IMG/VR virus record: IMGVR_UViG_3300042402_003740
Coordinates: 1-64,000 of that record
Strand: one strand, 5' to 3'
Length of the DNA: 64,000 nt
Source: a virus
Below the pieces are notes generated by a model. The model saw nothing but the letters and a program-made list of their open reading frames with translations, searched no databases and was not told the origin of the DNA. The first letter of the stretch is position 1, and each line of letters starts with the position of its first letter. The translations under genes and the position numbers were made by a program. Of the stretch, positions 17,914 to 25,491 are shown in pieces.

Positions 17914-18514
17914 TCTTTTGTTTCTCCGAAAATTTCTTCTTTGCCACTACTTTGTCATCATCAACAAATCCATCACCATTCTGGTCTTCAGGTTGCTTCC
18001 GACCTTGAAGGTAGTACCAGGCAAGCCCTACAACAACTAGTGAATAGAATAGCACAGCATACCAATTAATTTTGGTAATAGAAATCTCCGTGCCTATTGG
18101 TAGAGTGACTTCAGAACCAGCCTCTAGAACAACAGCAACAGAATCCGAAGTCTGCAAATAAGTATTTCCTGGTAGTATGACCTCTGTGCTCTTTGGTAGG
18201 ATAATCTCTTGTGGTTTGACTGTATCCAATTGCTTTGGTGAAAGATCAGCCACTTCAGAATTTGCTGGTTGTGGTTTGATAAAAGCAACTGTATCTTCTT
18301 CAAGAAGAACAGTTGTCTTTTCATCTGGATCAGTCTTTACCCAAGATCCCTTTGCAATTTCGGACTTTGTATCTTTAGGTACAACCGTAACTGTGGGTTT
18401 GTTTAGGGTATCTGGACTCTTTTCCATTGTTGGAACACTTTGAAAAAGAGAAGCCTTGCACGAAGCAAGAAAAAACAAGAGAGAAACACCTAATACTATA
18501 GCAAATGATTTCAT
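17903..18514 (-). CDS. Candidate unimolecular spanin (lipoprotein with C-terminal TM)
   Basis: A 203-residue protein starting at ATG 18514, six bases after AAGGAG. It has a lipoprotein signal with lipobox L-A-S-C (Cys19), a ~130-residue Pro/Thr/Val-rich extended region, a membrane helix at ~151-169 (WYAVLFYSLVVVGLAWYYL) and a basic C-terminal tail. A lipid anchor for the outer membrane plus an inner-membrane helix is the architecture of u-spanins (such as phage T1 gp11), which fuse the two membranes in the last step of lysis. The neighbouring gene looks like a holin, which supports this. Unusual are the long cytoplasmic tail and an EF-hand-like loop DQNGDGFVDD (~177-186) that could bind calcium. 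It could also be an unrelated envelope lipoprotein. Confidence 0.6.
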   Translation of the reverse strand: MKSFAIVLGVSLLFFLASCKASLFQSVPTMEKSPDTLNKPTVTVVPKDTKSEIAKGSWVKTDPDEKTTVLLEEDTVAFIKPQPANSEVADLSPKQLDTVKPQEIILPKSTEVILPGNTYLQTSDSVAVVLEAGSEVTLPIGTEISITKINWYAVLFYSLVVVGLAWYYLQGRKQPEDQNGDGFVDDDKVVAKKKFSEKQKTKK

Positions 18515-18524
18515 ATAGAACTCC

Positions 18525-18962
18525 TTATGATTTATTTCCTGCGGCGGCTGAACCAAAGTAGAAACCGATAATACTCAATAGAATTTGTCTGTTTTCTTGT
18601 GTGAACAGGTATCCATTAACTGTTTGGAATGCCACCTCTGTTGATTCTGGAATCAGACCAAACACCCATTCGGGATTTGTCTTTTCTACTTCTACAACCG
18701 TTGGTATGCCAAAGAATGGCAAGACAAAAGGTGCTGCAATAGTCCCAAACAGAACCATCAGCACTATGAGTTGTCTGACAGTTTTTCCTGCATCAACAGG
18801 TACTCGCTTTACGGCAGCATTTTGATTGTCATTTGTTCGCTTATTAGCAGTCAACAGACGATCAAACGCTTCTTTTTCGGCCTGACGCTTCTCAGCCATG
18901 TGACGGAAGATAAATCCCGTCGCACTTCCACCAATGAGTGTTATCAGTTCGGTTGGTATCAT
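18525..18962 (-). CDS. Putative holin (3-TM, GTA-holin-like)
   Basis: A 145-residue protein with a hydrophobic N-terminus (ELITLIGGSATGFIF), a charged amphipathic region (MAEKRQAEKEAFDRLL), a long membrane segment (QLIVLMVLFGTIAAPFVLPF) and a C-terminal one ending FYFGSAAAGN. This order and the F-x-F-G-S ending resemble the 3-TM holin family of gene-transfer agents and marine phages. It starts on the last base of the FtsZ-like gene stop (TAATG) and is followed by the candidate spanin, forming a lysis pair. The endolysin is not adjacent; a lysozyme-like gene lies at 62.4 kb. Confidence 0.6.
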   Translation of the reverse strand: MIPTELITLIGGSATGFIFRHMAEKRQAEKEAFDRLLTANKRTNDNQNAAVKRVPVDAGKTVRQLIVLMVLFGTIAAPFVLPFFGIPTVVEVEKTNPEWVFGLIPESTEVAFQTVNGYLFTQENRQILLSIIGFYFGSAAAGNKS

Positions 18963-20185
18963 TAGTTTGCCTCCTTGAATGGGTCTTTTGCGTTGAACCC
19001 ATCAAGTTCTTCCTTACGAATATTTGCTGCAAACTGTTCTAGACGATTCTTTGGAATCTTCAGACCGGAGATAAGCGTGTAAAGACGAAGTGTGGGCTTT
19101 TCGTCTTCGTAGATGCCACGGTGCAGAGTTGCACTCGGACATAGTGAAGACAGTGTATCGAATCCATAGGAAAGACTGTCCATCAATCCTGGTGTATTCT
19201 CCATTATTTCCTTGCCACCAACGGCGCAACAAGCAGCATAGGTTGCTTCTGAAATATCTAATTCTGCAAGCAAGGTCTTGTCTACATTAGACTTGATTGC
19301 TCCAGAAATCTTTGTTTCGTGTGCTGGTTCTTTTTTGTCACCATCACTTTTAACAGGATCGAGTTTAGAAACACCCATGACCATTGTTCCACCACAGCGA
19401 AGCACGGTTGCATAGTCTGTTGGGTCGAAAGAGGTATATGGGGAAGCGTGTTTAGAAAGCACATTGAAGATATGGAATAGTCCTGATACAGTATTGTTTA
19501 TAGTTGACCAGAACTCTTTGACTGTAAGATTCTTGTACATCTTTTCAATCTTTGAGTTATCAAGAATGATAAGAGGAGAGATCTCTTTCCGTTCTGCTTG
19601 TCCACCGACTTGCTTCAACACACGATATGCATTGAAGGAAACCTTTGGAGAGGCTGCTTCACCACGGGTGGGAAGAGACATCACAACACCTACACGCTCT
19701 TCTGGTTTGTCATGTCCGATGAACTTCATGTACTTCTTTGCAATGTCGATAAGCACAAGTGAAGATCCGCTACCGCTACCGCCTCCTGCACCAATGCAAA
19801 CCATAATGTGGTCAACTTTTGTTCCATATGTTTTACGCATAAGATCAAAAATCTGCTGCTTGTATTTCATAGCAGCAGATGCACCACGCTCCATGTCTTT
19901 TCCTGCTCCCTCTTCACCGATATCCAAGAGCATTTTCTGTGCAGCAGGAATGTCCAAGCGGTCTAGATCTTGTCTTGAAGTATTTACGGCAATGCACTTC
20001 TTGTAGCCACGGTCATAGAAAGCCTTTGCAAGACGACCTCCACCTTGACCTGAACCAATCCATGCAAACACATGGGAACCACCGCTTTGGTCTTCAACGC
20101 ATTGTTCCGTTGAATCTGGTTCCTTGTAGTCTTCTAACTCAAGATCGGGTATCTCTAGATCTGGTACATCTGGTAACTCATCCAT
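18962..20185 (-). CDS. FtsZ/tubulin-like GTPase
   Basis: A 407-residue protein of the tubulin/FtsZ superfamily. After a very acidic ~35-residue N-terminal tail come the phosphate loop WIGSGQGGGRLAK (~42-54), the ribose/sugar-contact strand CIAVNTSRQDLDRL (~64-77), GEEGAGKDMERG (~90-101), the tubulin signature GAGGGSGSG (~132-140), a guanine-contact segment PLIILDNSKIE (~204-214; compare FtsZ IPNDRLL) and a T7-loop candidate FDPTDYATVLRCGG (~253-266) that keeps the D-x-x-D pair for GTP hydrolysis. Overall it is closer to FtsZ than to the tubulin-like PhuZ of jumbo phages, as far as can be judged by eye. It is coupled to the holin gene downstream. Possible roles are a phage spindle or DNA-positioning filament, or interference with host division. 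Confidence 0.8.
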   Translation of the reverse strand: MDELPDVPDLEIPDLELEDYKEPDSTEQCVEDQSGGSHVFAWIGSGQGGGRLAKAFYDRGYKKCIAVNTSRQDLDRLDIPAAQKMLLDIGEEGAGKDMERGASAAMKYKQQIFDLMRKTYGTKVDHIMVCIGAGGGSGSGSSLVLIDIAKKYMKFIGHDKPEERVGVVMSLPTRGEAASPKVSFNAYRVLKQVGGQAERKEISPLIILDNSKIEKMYKNLTVKEFWSTINNTVSGLFHIFNVLSKHASPYTSFDPTDYATVLRCGGTMVMGVSKLDPVKSDGDKKEPAHETKISGAIKSNVDKTLLAELDISEATYAACCAVGGKEIMENTPGLMDSLSYGFDTLSSLCPSATLHRGIYEDEKPTLRLYTLISGLKIPKNRLEQFAANIRKEELDGFNAKDPFKEAN

Positions 20186-20197
20186 TTTTATCTCCTT

Positions 20198-21454
20198 TTA
20201 CCATGAATATGATATTTCTGTAGTTTCTAATCCGAAAAATTCAAGCACGGCTGCGATACCTTTTGCAAACAGGCGAGCAATCATACTTAAAACTGCCTTT
20301 ACGACACTTATGAACTGTTTGTATGCATTAGCAACAGCACTTCCTGCCGATTTGATAAGACTTACGGTTGTATCCAAAACACCTTCTGTAAGGCAAGCAT
20401 ACTCAAAATCTTGGTGCAAAGCCTTCTCAATAATCATAAAAGCCGAGTATTGCTGTGGAGAGAGTTCCCATGTTTCTCTTATGTCCACACGGAGCGATCC
20501 ACCGCCTTCTTCTCCACGATCACGGATGTTCATACGAAATGCACTAAAATGCGAGTCAATGAATTCATCAATGTCCAATATGCGAAGGTTGCCCTTTTCA
20601 TTCCATATCATAAACCAGTCAGCACTTCTATCTTTTTCTGATGGGATGTACCGTTTTTCTCCTGAAGCAAACTCTTTGAAGATTTTCTTCCTGATAGGGG
20701 ATGATGCCATGAAGTTTGTGATATTTTGAGTTATTGCTGGTCTTATACCAGACATCTGTAGGAATTTCTGAACAGCCCTCATTTGAGCAACAGAAGGAAT
20801 ACCCGATCCTGCTTTCAGTCCTAGTAGAGCAGAAAGAGAGGAGTCGAAGTCCTTTTGTCCGTATTTACTACGAAGGGTGTAATAGTTTTCTTTTGATAAT
20901 ACAGAAGATATGACCTTACGAACGGCTTTGACCGCTTCATTGTTTTGACCGAGGGCAGCAGAGATAACAGCATTGGCTTCTCCTGCTTTTGCCGATGCAA
21001 CCTGTGCATCTCCCTCTTTTTTCATGCTTACACGCATTTTTCCATTTAGTTGGGAAGAAATCACAATATCTGATTTAGGATCTCCATTGCACTTTCCATC
21101 ATCACACATATAGGTCTTGTATATGGGAGAGAGTACACTTGCCCCATCACTAGTTTTTTTGTTTTGGTGTACTTTTGCTCCCTTGACTGCGCCAGATACT
21201 AGTTCAATATTCTCTGCACACTTCTGTGCAACCGCCATTGCAGCGGATGATTGATAACTGGATATGTCTGTCTTTTTTAGAAGAGCAGCAACCAAATCAG
21301 ATTCAAATCTGGTTGGATTAATAACAGAACTGCTCTGCTTTGCAGAGTCAGATTGTGCTTTTAGTCTTGACGCTATGTCGGATATTCTGCTCAATCGTTC
21401 TTGCTCCGAGGCTTGAAGTACACCATTTCTTGAGACATGGTGTTTCTTAAGCAT
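20198..21454 (-). CDS. Virion-type protein with degenerate nuclease-like core
   Basis: A 418-residue protein of unknown function. The segment SDIVISSQLNGKMRVSMKKE (~128-147), followed by GDAQVASAKAGEA, aligns by eye with the D...E-x-K core of the two nuclease-like proteins at 49.2-51.2 kb (INGQ...MEIKM..NAQMGG), but with Ser in place of Glu. Near the C-terminus is CLTEGVL (~350), a possible prohead-protease site, followed by a hydrophobic/amphipathic tail. I infer a structural or internal head protein. It overlaps the next upstream gene by 64 bases and precedes the FtsZ-like gene by 12. Confidence 0.5.
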   Translation of the reverse strand: MLKKHHVSRNGVLQASEQERLSRISDIASRLKAQSDSAKQSSSVINPTRFESDLVAALLKKTDISSYQSSAAMAVAQKCAENIELVSGAVKGAKVHQNKKTSDGASVLSPIYKTYMCDDGKCNGDPKSDIVISSQLNGKMRVSMKKEGDAQVASAKAGEANAVISAALGQNNEAVKAVRKVISSVLSKENYYTLRSKYGQKDFDSSLSALLGLKAGSGIPSVAQMRAVQKFLQMSGIRPAITQNITNFMASSPIRKKIFKEFASGEKRYIPSEKDRSADWFMIWNEKGNLRILDIDEFIDSHFSAFRMNIRDRGEEGGGSLRVDIRETWELSPQQYSAFMIIEKALHQDFEYACLTEGVLDTTVSLIKSAGSAVANAYKQFISVVKAVLSMIARLFAKGIAAVLEFFGLETTEISYSW

Positions 21455-21702
21455 ATTGTCTTTGAGGGATTCTTATAGAGATATCTTCTTATCTTGTGAG
21501 AGGTTGTACCCTTTTCCGTTGCGTCAAAGTATTTCCCCCATCTTTCCCATTTTTTGGTTCCACGCATGAGTTTTGTATACTCATCATTTGCCACATCAAA
21601 GACACGACAACCTCCAAAGTACTCTGGCTTTTGGGGTGGTATTGTTGGTTCCTGTGTTGTTGGGAATCCGGTGGTGTTTGTTACTGGTAAAGAGCCTTCC
21701 AT
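21391..21702 (-). CDS. Unknown small virion-type protein
   Basis: A 103-residue protein with a Pro/Thr-rich N-terminus (TTQEPTIPPQKPEYFGG) and a basic, aromatic second half (LMRGTKKWERWGKYFD, KIRRYLYKNPSK). A GGAGG site lies before ATG 21702. It overlaps the following gene by 64 bases. No family recognised; the context is virion genes. Confidence 0.55.
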   Translation of the reverse strand: MEGSLPVTNTTGFPTTQEPTIPPQKPEYFGGCRVFDVANDEYTKLMRGTKKWERWGKYFDATEKGTTSHKIRRYLYKNPSKTICLRNTMSQEMVYFKPRSKND

Positions 21703-21740
21703 ATTTCCTCCATTCTTTTGTATGTATGGAGCGGACTGGG

Positions 21741-22133
21741 TTAGGCTTTACCTAGATTTCTTAAAATGGAGACTACCTTCTGATCTAGAGGGATAGACAT
21801 GATATCTGCTTCTGGTATTTCGGATTGTGGTAGTGTATTCAGAAAAACCAAGAATGTCTTCAAAACAGAGTGCATTTGTGTAGGAAGCCTGTGAAACAGT
21901 ATCCTGCTTGAGCACTCTATTCCGAAGACATTCTGTAAGATAATTATATGGTTGAGTATGAGTCTTTCTTTTAAAACATCAGTATTGAGATATACCTGAA
22001 ACAGTTTTTTAATGTATTTGAGTCTATTCATGTCTTCGTGAAACTCTTCAATGCCTGTACAAGCAGGATTGGTATAGTGCTTCATGGCATACATGATATA
22101 GTTCTCATTCGTCAAAGACTCAAATTTCATCAT
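21741..22133 (-). CDS. Conserved T4-like phage protein, unknown
   Basis: A 130-residue protein, MMKFESLTNENYIMYAMKHY onward, with IEEFHEDMNRLKYIKKLFQ and LILNHIIILQNVFG. This pattern (acidic start, M-Y-A-x-K-H-Y-x-N-P, then R-x-K-Y-I-K-R/K-L-F and L-N-H-x-I-x-L-x-N-V-F) is familiar from a short helical protein in many T4-like marine phages near virion genes, without known function. I chose ATG 22133 (six bases after AGGA), not the in-frame TTG at 22148. Confidence 0.6.
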   Translation of the reverse strand: MMKFESLTNENYIMYAMKHYTNPACTGIEEFHEDMNRLKYIKKLFQVYLNTDVLKERLILNHIIILQNVFGIECSSRILFHRLPTQMHSVLKTFLVFLNTLPQSEIPEADIMSIPLDQKVVSILRNLGKA

Positions 22134-22144
22134 AAACTGTCCTA

Positions 22145-22681
22145 TCAATCGTCTTGTGGTATTATCTCTCCATCTAGAATTTTGCTTGAAAATTCAATGT
22201 TTGAAGAAGGATCAGCAAAAACAGAAGGGGTTACATGGATTCTTATGGTCAACTTGTATCCTAGTTTTGATTGGATTCCATCGTCTTCGACACGATAACC
22301 AGGATAGGTTTGGTCTATCTGATAAGGATACAGGGGGGATGTTCGGGCGAATAGGGGAAAATCAACATATCCTGATTCCATAGATTTAAGGGCTTGGATA
22401 CGGTCACTGCTCAAATCAATATCATATCCTGCTCGGTTGAGAGCAATTTTTAGATATGAAAGAGCAGAAAGAGGAGCAACAGGATTTGCATATTCAATCA
22501 GAGAACTCTGTAGAACCTGTCCAAGCAACTCTATTGTCTTTGGAGAAGAGATGTCGTAAATTCTAAACATATCCTCTTCAGAATAGAGAGCATCAAGATT
22601 CATCTTTGGGATAGAACCTTTGTTTATGTTTACAGGAAGCATGGCTCCCCAAGAATCGTTGGCTTCTTTGAGTTTTTTCAT
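22145..22681 (-). CDS. Unknown virion-type protein
   Basis: A 178-residue protein starting MKKLKEANDSWGAMLPVNIN. It has a beta-rich C-terminal half (LGYKLTIRIHVTPSVF) and no motif I recognise. It overlaps the 3' end of no gene but begins eight bases after the polyprotein-like gene ends, using GGTGAG as ribosome site; an in-frame TTG at 22693 is less likely. Tight linkage suggests a structural or assembly role. Confidence 0.55.
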   Translation of the reverse strand: MKKLKEANDSWGAMLPVNINKGSIPKMNLDALYSEEDMFRIYDISSPKTIELLGQVLQSSLIEYANPVAPLSALSYLKIALNRAGYDIDLSSDRIQALKSMESGYVDFPLFARTSPLYPYQIDQTYPGYRVEDDGIQSKLGYKLTIRIHVTPSVFADPSSNIEFSSKILDGEIIPQDD

Positions 22682-22686
22682 TTTTC

Positions 22687-25365
22687 TCACCAAGTTGCGT
22701 CGTTACCCTTATCTAGTAGAATCTTTTTGGTCTTAACATCTATGACTTGTAATCCAGCAGAAGTTGGACGAAGTTCAACAAATCTTCCACTAGACTTCAC
22801 AACAAATACTTCATCCCCCTGATACAACCTCTTCAAGACAACCATTTCGTATTCATCTCTCTTGCCCCATTTCTTTCCGTATATGGTGATAGGGGTCTTC
22901 ATGGGCTTACGATCAAAGATATCAAGGATTTCCTCTGCATTCTTTGTGTTTGCAGCCATAGCCTTTTCGGTCTTCTTCTCGGCTCCCTTTGCTGGAGTCT
23001 TCATTATGTTGCCAAAGCGGTCAGTCTTGCGCTTCTTCATGGGGTCGGCTGCACGGTCGTAGAATCCAGGAACCTCATCCTCTGGTACTTCTTCCTCATG
23101 CCAACCGTCTTCATCGTTCCACTTGAGGGTAACAGTCTTTTCTTCTTTGTTTCTGTCTACAATTTGTGCATCACGGGGAATTGTGGCTTCATCCAAGTCA
23201 AGGGACTCTTTCATGCCCTTCAGTTGCTCTTCGGCATCGGCAAGATTGTCCTGCCAGAACTGTATATCGTCTTCAGCCTTTTTTATGCTCTCTTTGCTCA
23301 AGCCAGCCTTTTTCAACATCTTCAGTTTCATCGTAAGAGACTTTATCTCTTCCTTTGAACCCTTTATGGCGGCTTTGAGTTCTGCACTCGAATGGACATA
23401 AGAGCCTTCGTCCAGTTCAACGGACTCCTTTACAAACTTTTTACCACGGCTGCTCTTGATGAATTTAGAGAACCAGGAGTATACATCTCCTCTTGGTGGA
23501 TATTCGTATTCCTTAAATAATTTCCTTCCGTGCAATTCTCCAGAAAGAGATCCATAACGATCTTCGTATTTAAGATATCCTACTTTCTTGCCATTCTTTA
23601 GTATAGGATACACACTTATGGTTTGTGTGCCTACTGTGCTGATTCGATCAAGTCCTTGTCTTTCGATATATTCGTGTCGTATTTCTGGCAAAGACAATTC
23701 ATATCTTGCAGTACCTTCATTCAGTTCAACGGACTCTTTCAAATCTCCATGAAAGGAGTGAAATGACACAAGAAGTTCCGAGGCTCCCTGATGGTGTTTT
23801 TTGTCACCATCAAAAAGTGGATTCACATTATTTTTAACTAAGATTGCTTGGATGCCTTTGATGGTTTGTTGATCTCTGATAGATGAACCGTATTCATTAT
23901 ACGCCTTGAGTTCTTTCCCAAACTTCTTCTTGAGTTCGGCTACAACATTCTTTGGAAGACTCTCTATCCAATCTTCGATAGATGCTTTAACTGCACCTTC
24001 ATTAATTGTTGCTTCATCCAAGTCTCCGTGGAAAGTATGGAAAGACATGATGATTGCCGAAGTTCCCTCGGCATGGTTCTTGTCTCCAAGGAGAGGCTTC
24101 ACCCTGTTGCGAACAAGAATTTGGCGAATCTTTTCACGGGTTGGATCGTCAATAACAATTGATCCACCCATGTCAGCCGCCTTCAATTTCTTTCCAAACT
24201 TGTTCTTTATCTCGGCTATGACTTTCTTTGGAAGATCGTAGAGCCAATCTTCTAGTGCTCCCTTCATTCCACCTTCGTTGAGTGCATCAACACCTTCCGC
24301 TAGACCGATCCCCATTGCTTTCTTGTAATGCCTTTCTGCCTCACTCATCAGGTGTCCAGTATCTTTAACAAACTTGTGGTATTGGGACTTGGGATTGAAC
24401 GACAACGCAAAGACATATTCAAGTGATGTCTCTGCCTGATTCTGATCGAACGGCAACTTCTTATTCTTTAGTATCTTGAAAAAATCATTGTAATCATACT
24501 TTGATGGTATGAACTGGGGTTCATCTTTTGCTTTGGAAAAGTAGGCTTCGCTGATAGGTTCACCCAAGCGGGTCTTTGTCCTGATGCCGTGACGCTTGTT
24601 GTACTGTTTCCATGCCACGCCATAGAGATAGGAAGCCCAATCATCACCGTAACGATCCTTGAAACTAGCCTTGGCTTTCTTCACTAGACGCTCGGACTTC
24701 TCGTCAGGAGGAGTTACTTCGTTTAGGAGTTCTTCGTTCACTTTGGCTTTCTTGGATTTCTTCTCTGGTTTCATTGGTCTTTCCAGTCCTTTTCTTATTG
24801 CATCAAATAGTTCTCTTGCTCCAGAGAACCCTGACGGCATACCCTTTTTGAATAGTTTGAAATCATTCTCGGCGGCGGCGGCACGGAGTTTTGATGCACT
24901 CATGCCCTCTACGCCCTCGGCTTCGGGATCACGCTTTCCTGCACTCACAACCTTGAAGTCCTCAAAGTTCAATCCTGTCTCGGGATCATCGCTGCCCAAA
25001 TACTGCTTGACAGTTTTTGTTATCTCTGGAACACGATCATCGCCTACAACTATATGAACGGTGGTGTATTTTTCTTTCTGAAGTTGATACAGGACACGCA
25101 TAAAGGTGTTTGTATCATTGTCTCCCATGACAATGTTTGCCTTTGGGAACATCTTTCGCATAAACTTGATCTTGTCACTGTACTGTAGTGGATTCTTTAT
25201 CGCTGCTTTTGGACGATTACCGTCGAATGATTGTGAGGCATAAATGCGGTGTTCTGCCCCCATCTTTTGGGCATGAGCGATCACGGCATTGATAAGTTTT
25301 TCATGCCCTATGGTTGGGGGCTGAAAGCGTCCAAATGTAATTACAACTGCTCTTTTTTTAGCCAT
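22687..25365 (-). CDS. 892-residue multi-domain head protein with N-terminal nucleotidyltransferase
   Basis: Residues 1-190 form a cytidylyltransferase-like (NMN adenylyltransferase type) domain: FGRFQPPTIGHEKL (T-x-G-H site, ~11-24) and GMSASKLRAA (~154-163, the S-x-T/S-K-x-R motif). A series of modules follows. Residues ~365-449 and ~457-540 are a tandem duplication (each with xEDW..LPKxVxAEx and SFHxFHGDL). Residues ~551-645 are a module repeated in the 324-residue protein at 56 kb. A coiled coil (~660-715) and a KOW/SH3-like end follow. L/I-x-E sites occur between modules at E216, E273, E364, E451/456, E550, E653 and E726, so I read it as a polyprotein cut by the prohead protease. Each module may be an internal head protein. 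SD GAGGT; own promoter. Confidence 0.7.
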   Translation of the reverse strand: MAKKRAVVITFGRFQPPTIGHEKLINAVIAHAQKMGAEHRIYASQSFDGNRPKAAIKNPLQYSDKIKFMRKMFPKANIVMGDNDTNTFMRVLYQLQKEKYTTVHIVVGDDRVPEITKTVKQYLGSDDPETGLNFEDFKVVSAGKRDPEAEGVEGMSASKLRAAAAENDFKLFKKGMPSGFSGARELFDAIRKGLERPMKPEKKSKKAKVNEELLNEVTPPDEKSERLVKKAKASFKDRYGDDWASYLYGVAWKQYNKRHGIRTKTRLGEPISEAYFSKAKDEPQFIPSKYDYNDFFKILKNKKLPFDQNQAETSLEYVFALSFNPKSQYHKFVKDTGHLMSEAERHYKKAMGIGLAEGVDALNEGGMKGALEDWLYDLPKKVIAEIKNKFGKKLKAADMGGSIVIDDPTREKIRQILVRNRVKPLLGDKNHAEGTSAIIMSFHTFHGDLDEATINEGAVKASIEDWIESLPKNVVAELKKKFGKELKAYNEYGSSIRDQQTIKGIQAILVKNNVNPLFDGDKKHHQGASELLVSFHSFHGDLKESVELNEGTARYELSLPEIRHEYIERQGLDRISTVGTQTISVYPILKNGKKVGYLKYEDRYGSLSGELHGRKLFKEYEYPPRGDVYSWFSKFIKSSRGKKFVKESVELDEGSYVHSSAELKAAIKGSKEEIKSLTMKLKMLKKAGLSKESIKKAEDDIQFWQDNLADAEEQLKGMKESLDLDEATIPRDAQIVDRNKEEKTVTLKWNDEDGWHEEEVPEDEVPGFYDRAADPMKKRKTDRFGNIMKTPAKGAEKKTEKAMAANTKNAEEILDIFDRKPMKTPITIYGKKWGKRDEYEMVVLKRLYQGDEVFVVKSSGRFVELRPTSAGLQVIDVKTKKILLDKGNDATW

Positions 25366-25388
25366 AAGATAACCTCGGTATTTCTTAT

Positions 25389-25417
25389 CGTATATAGTAA
25401 ATAAGAAGGGGAGTCGA
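25389..25417 (-). promoter_or_regulatory. Promoter TCGACT-N17-TATACG
   Basis: Minus-strand -35 TCGACT (25417-25412) and -10 TATACG (25394-25389), spacer 17, one mismatch each to the TTGACT/TATACT pattern seen elsewhere. The -35 box lies in the 3' arm of a terminator hairpin. It would drive the 892-residue gene. Confidence 0.5.
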
Positions 25418-25435
25418 TTTTTACTTCGACTCCCC
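25408..25435 (-). terminator. Rho-independent terminator
   Basis: On the minus strand GGGGAGTCGA and TCGACTCCCC form a perfect ten-base stem with an eight-base loop, followed by TTCTTATTT. It ends the ligase-fold gene transcript. Confidence 0.7.
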
Positions 25436-25491
25436 GCCTCGGGCTTTCCCCTTTTTCTAATTCTGTTTCCCCATCACCGAGGTAGGGATAT

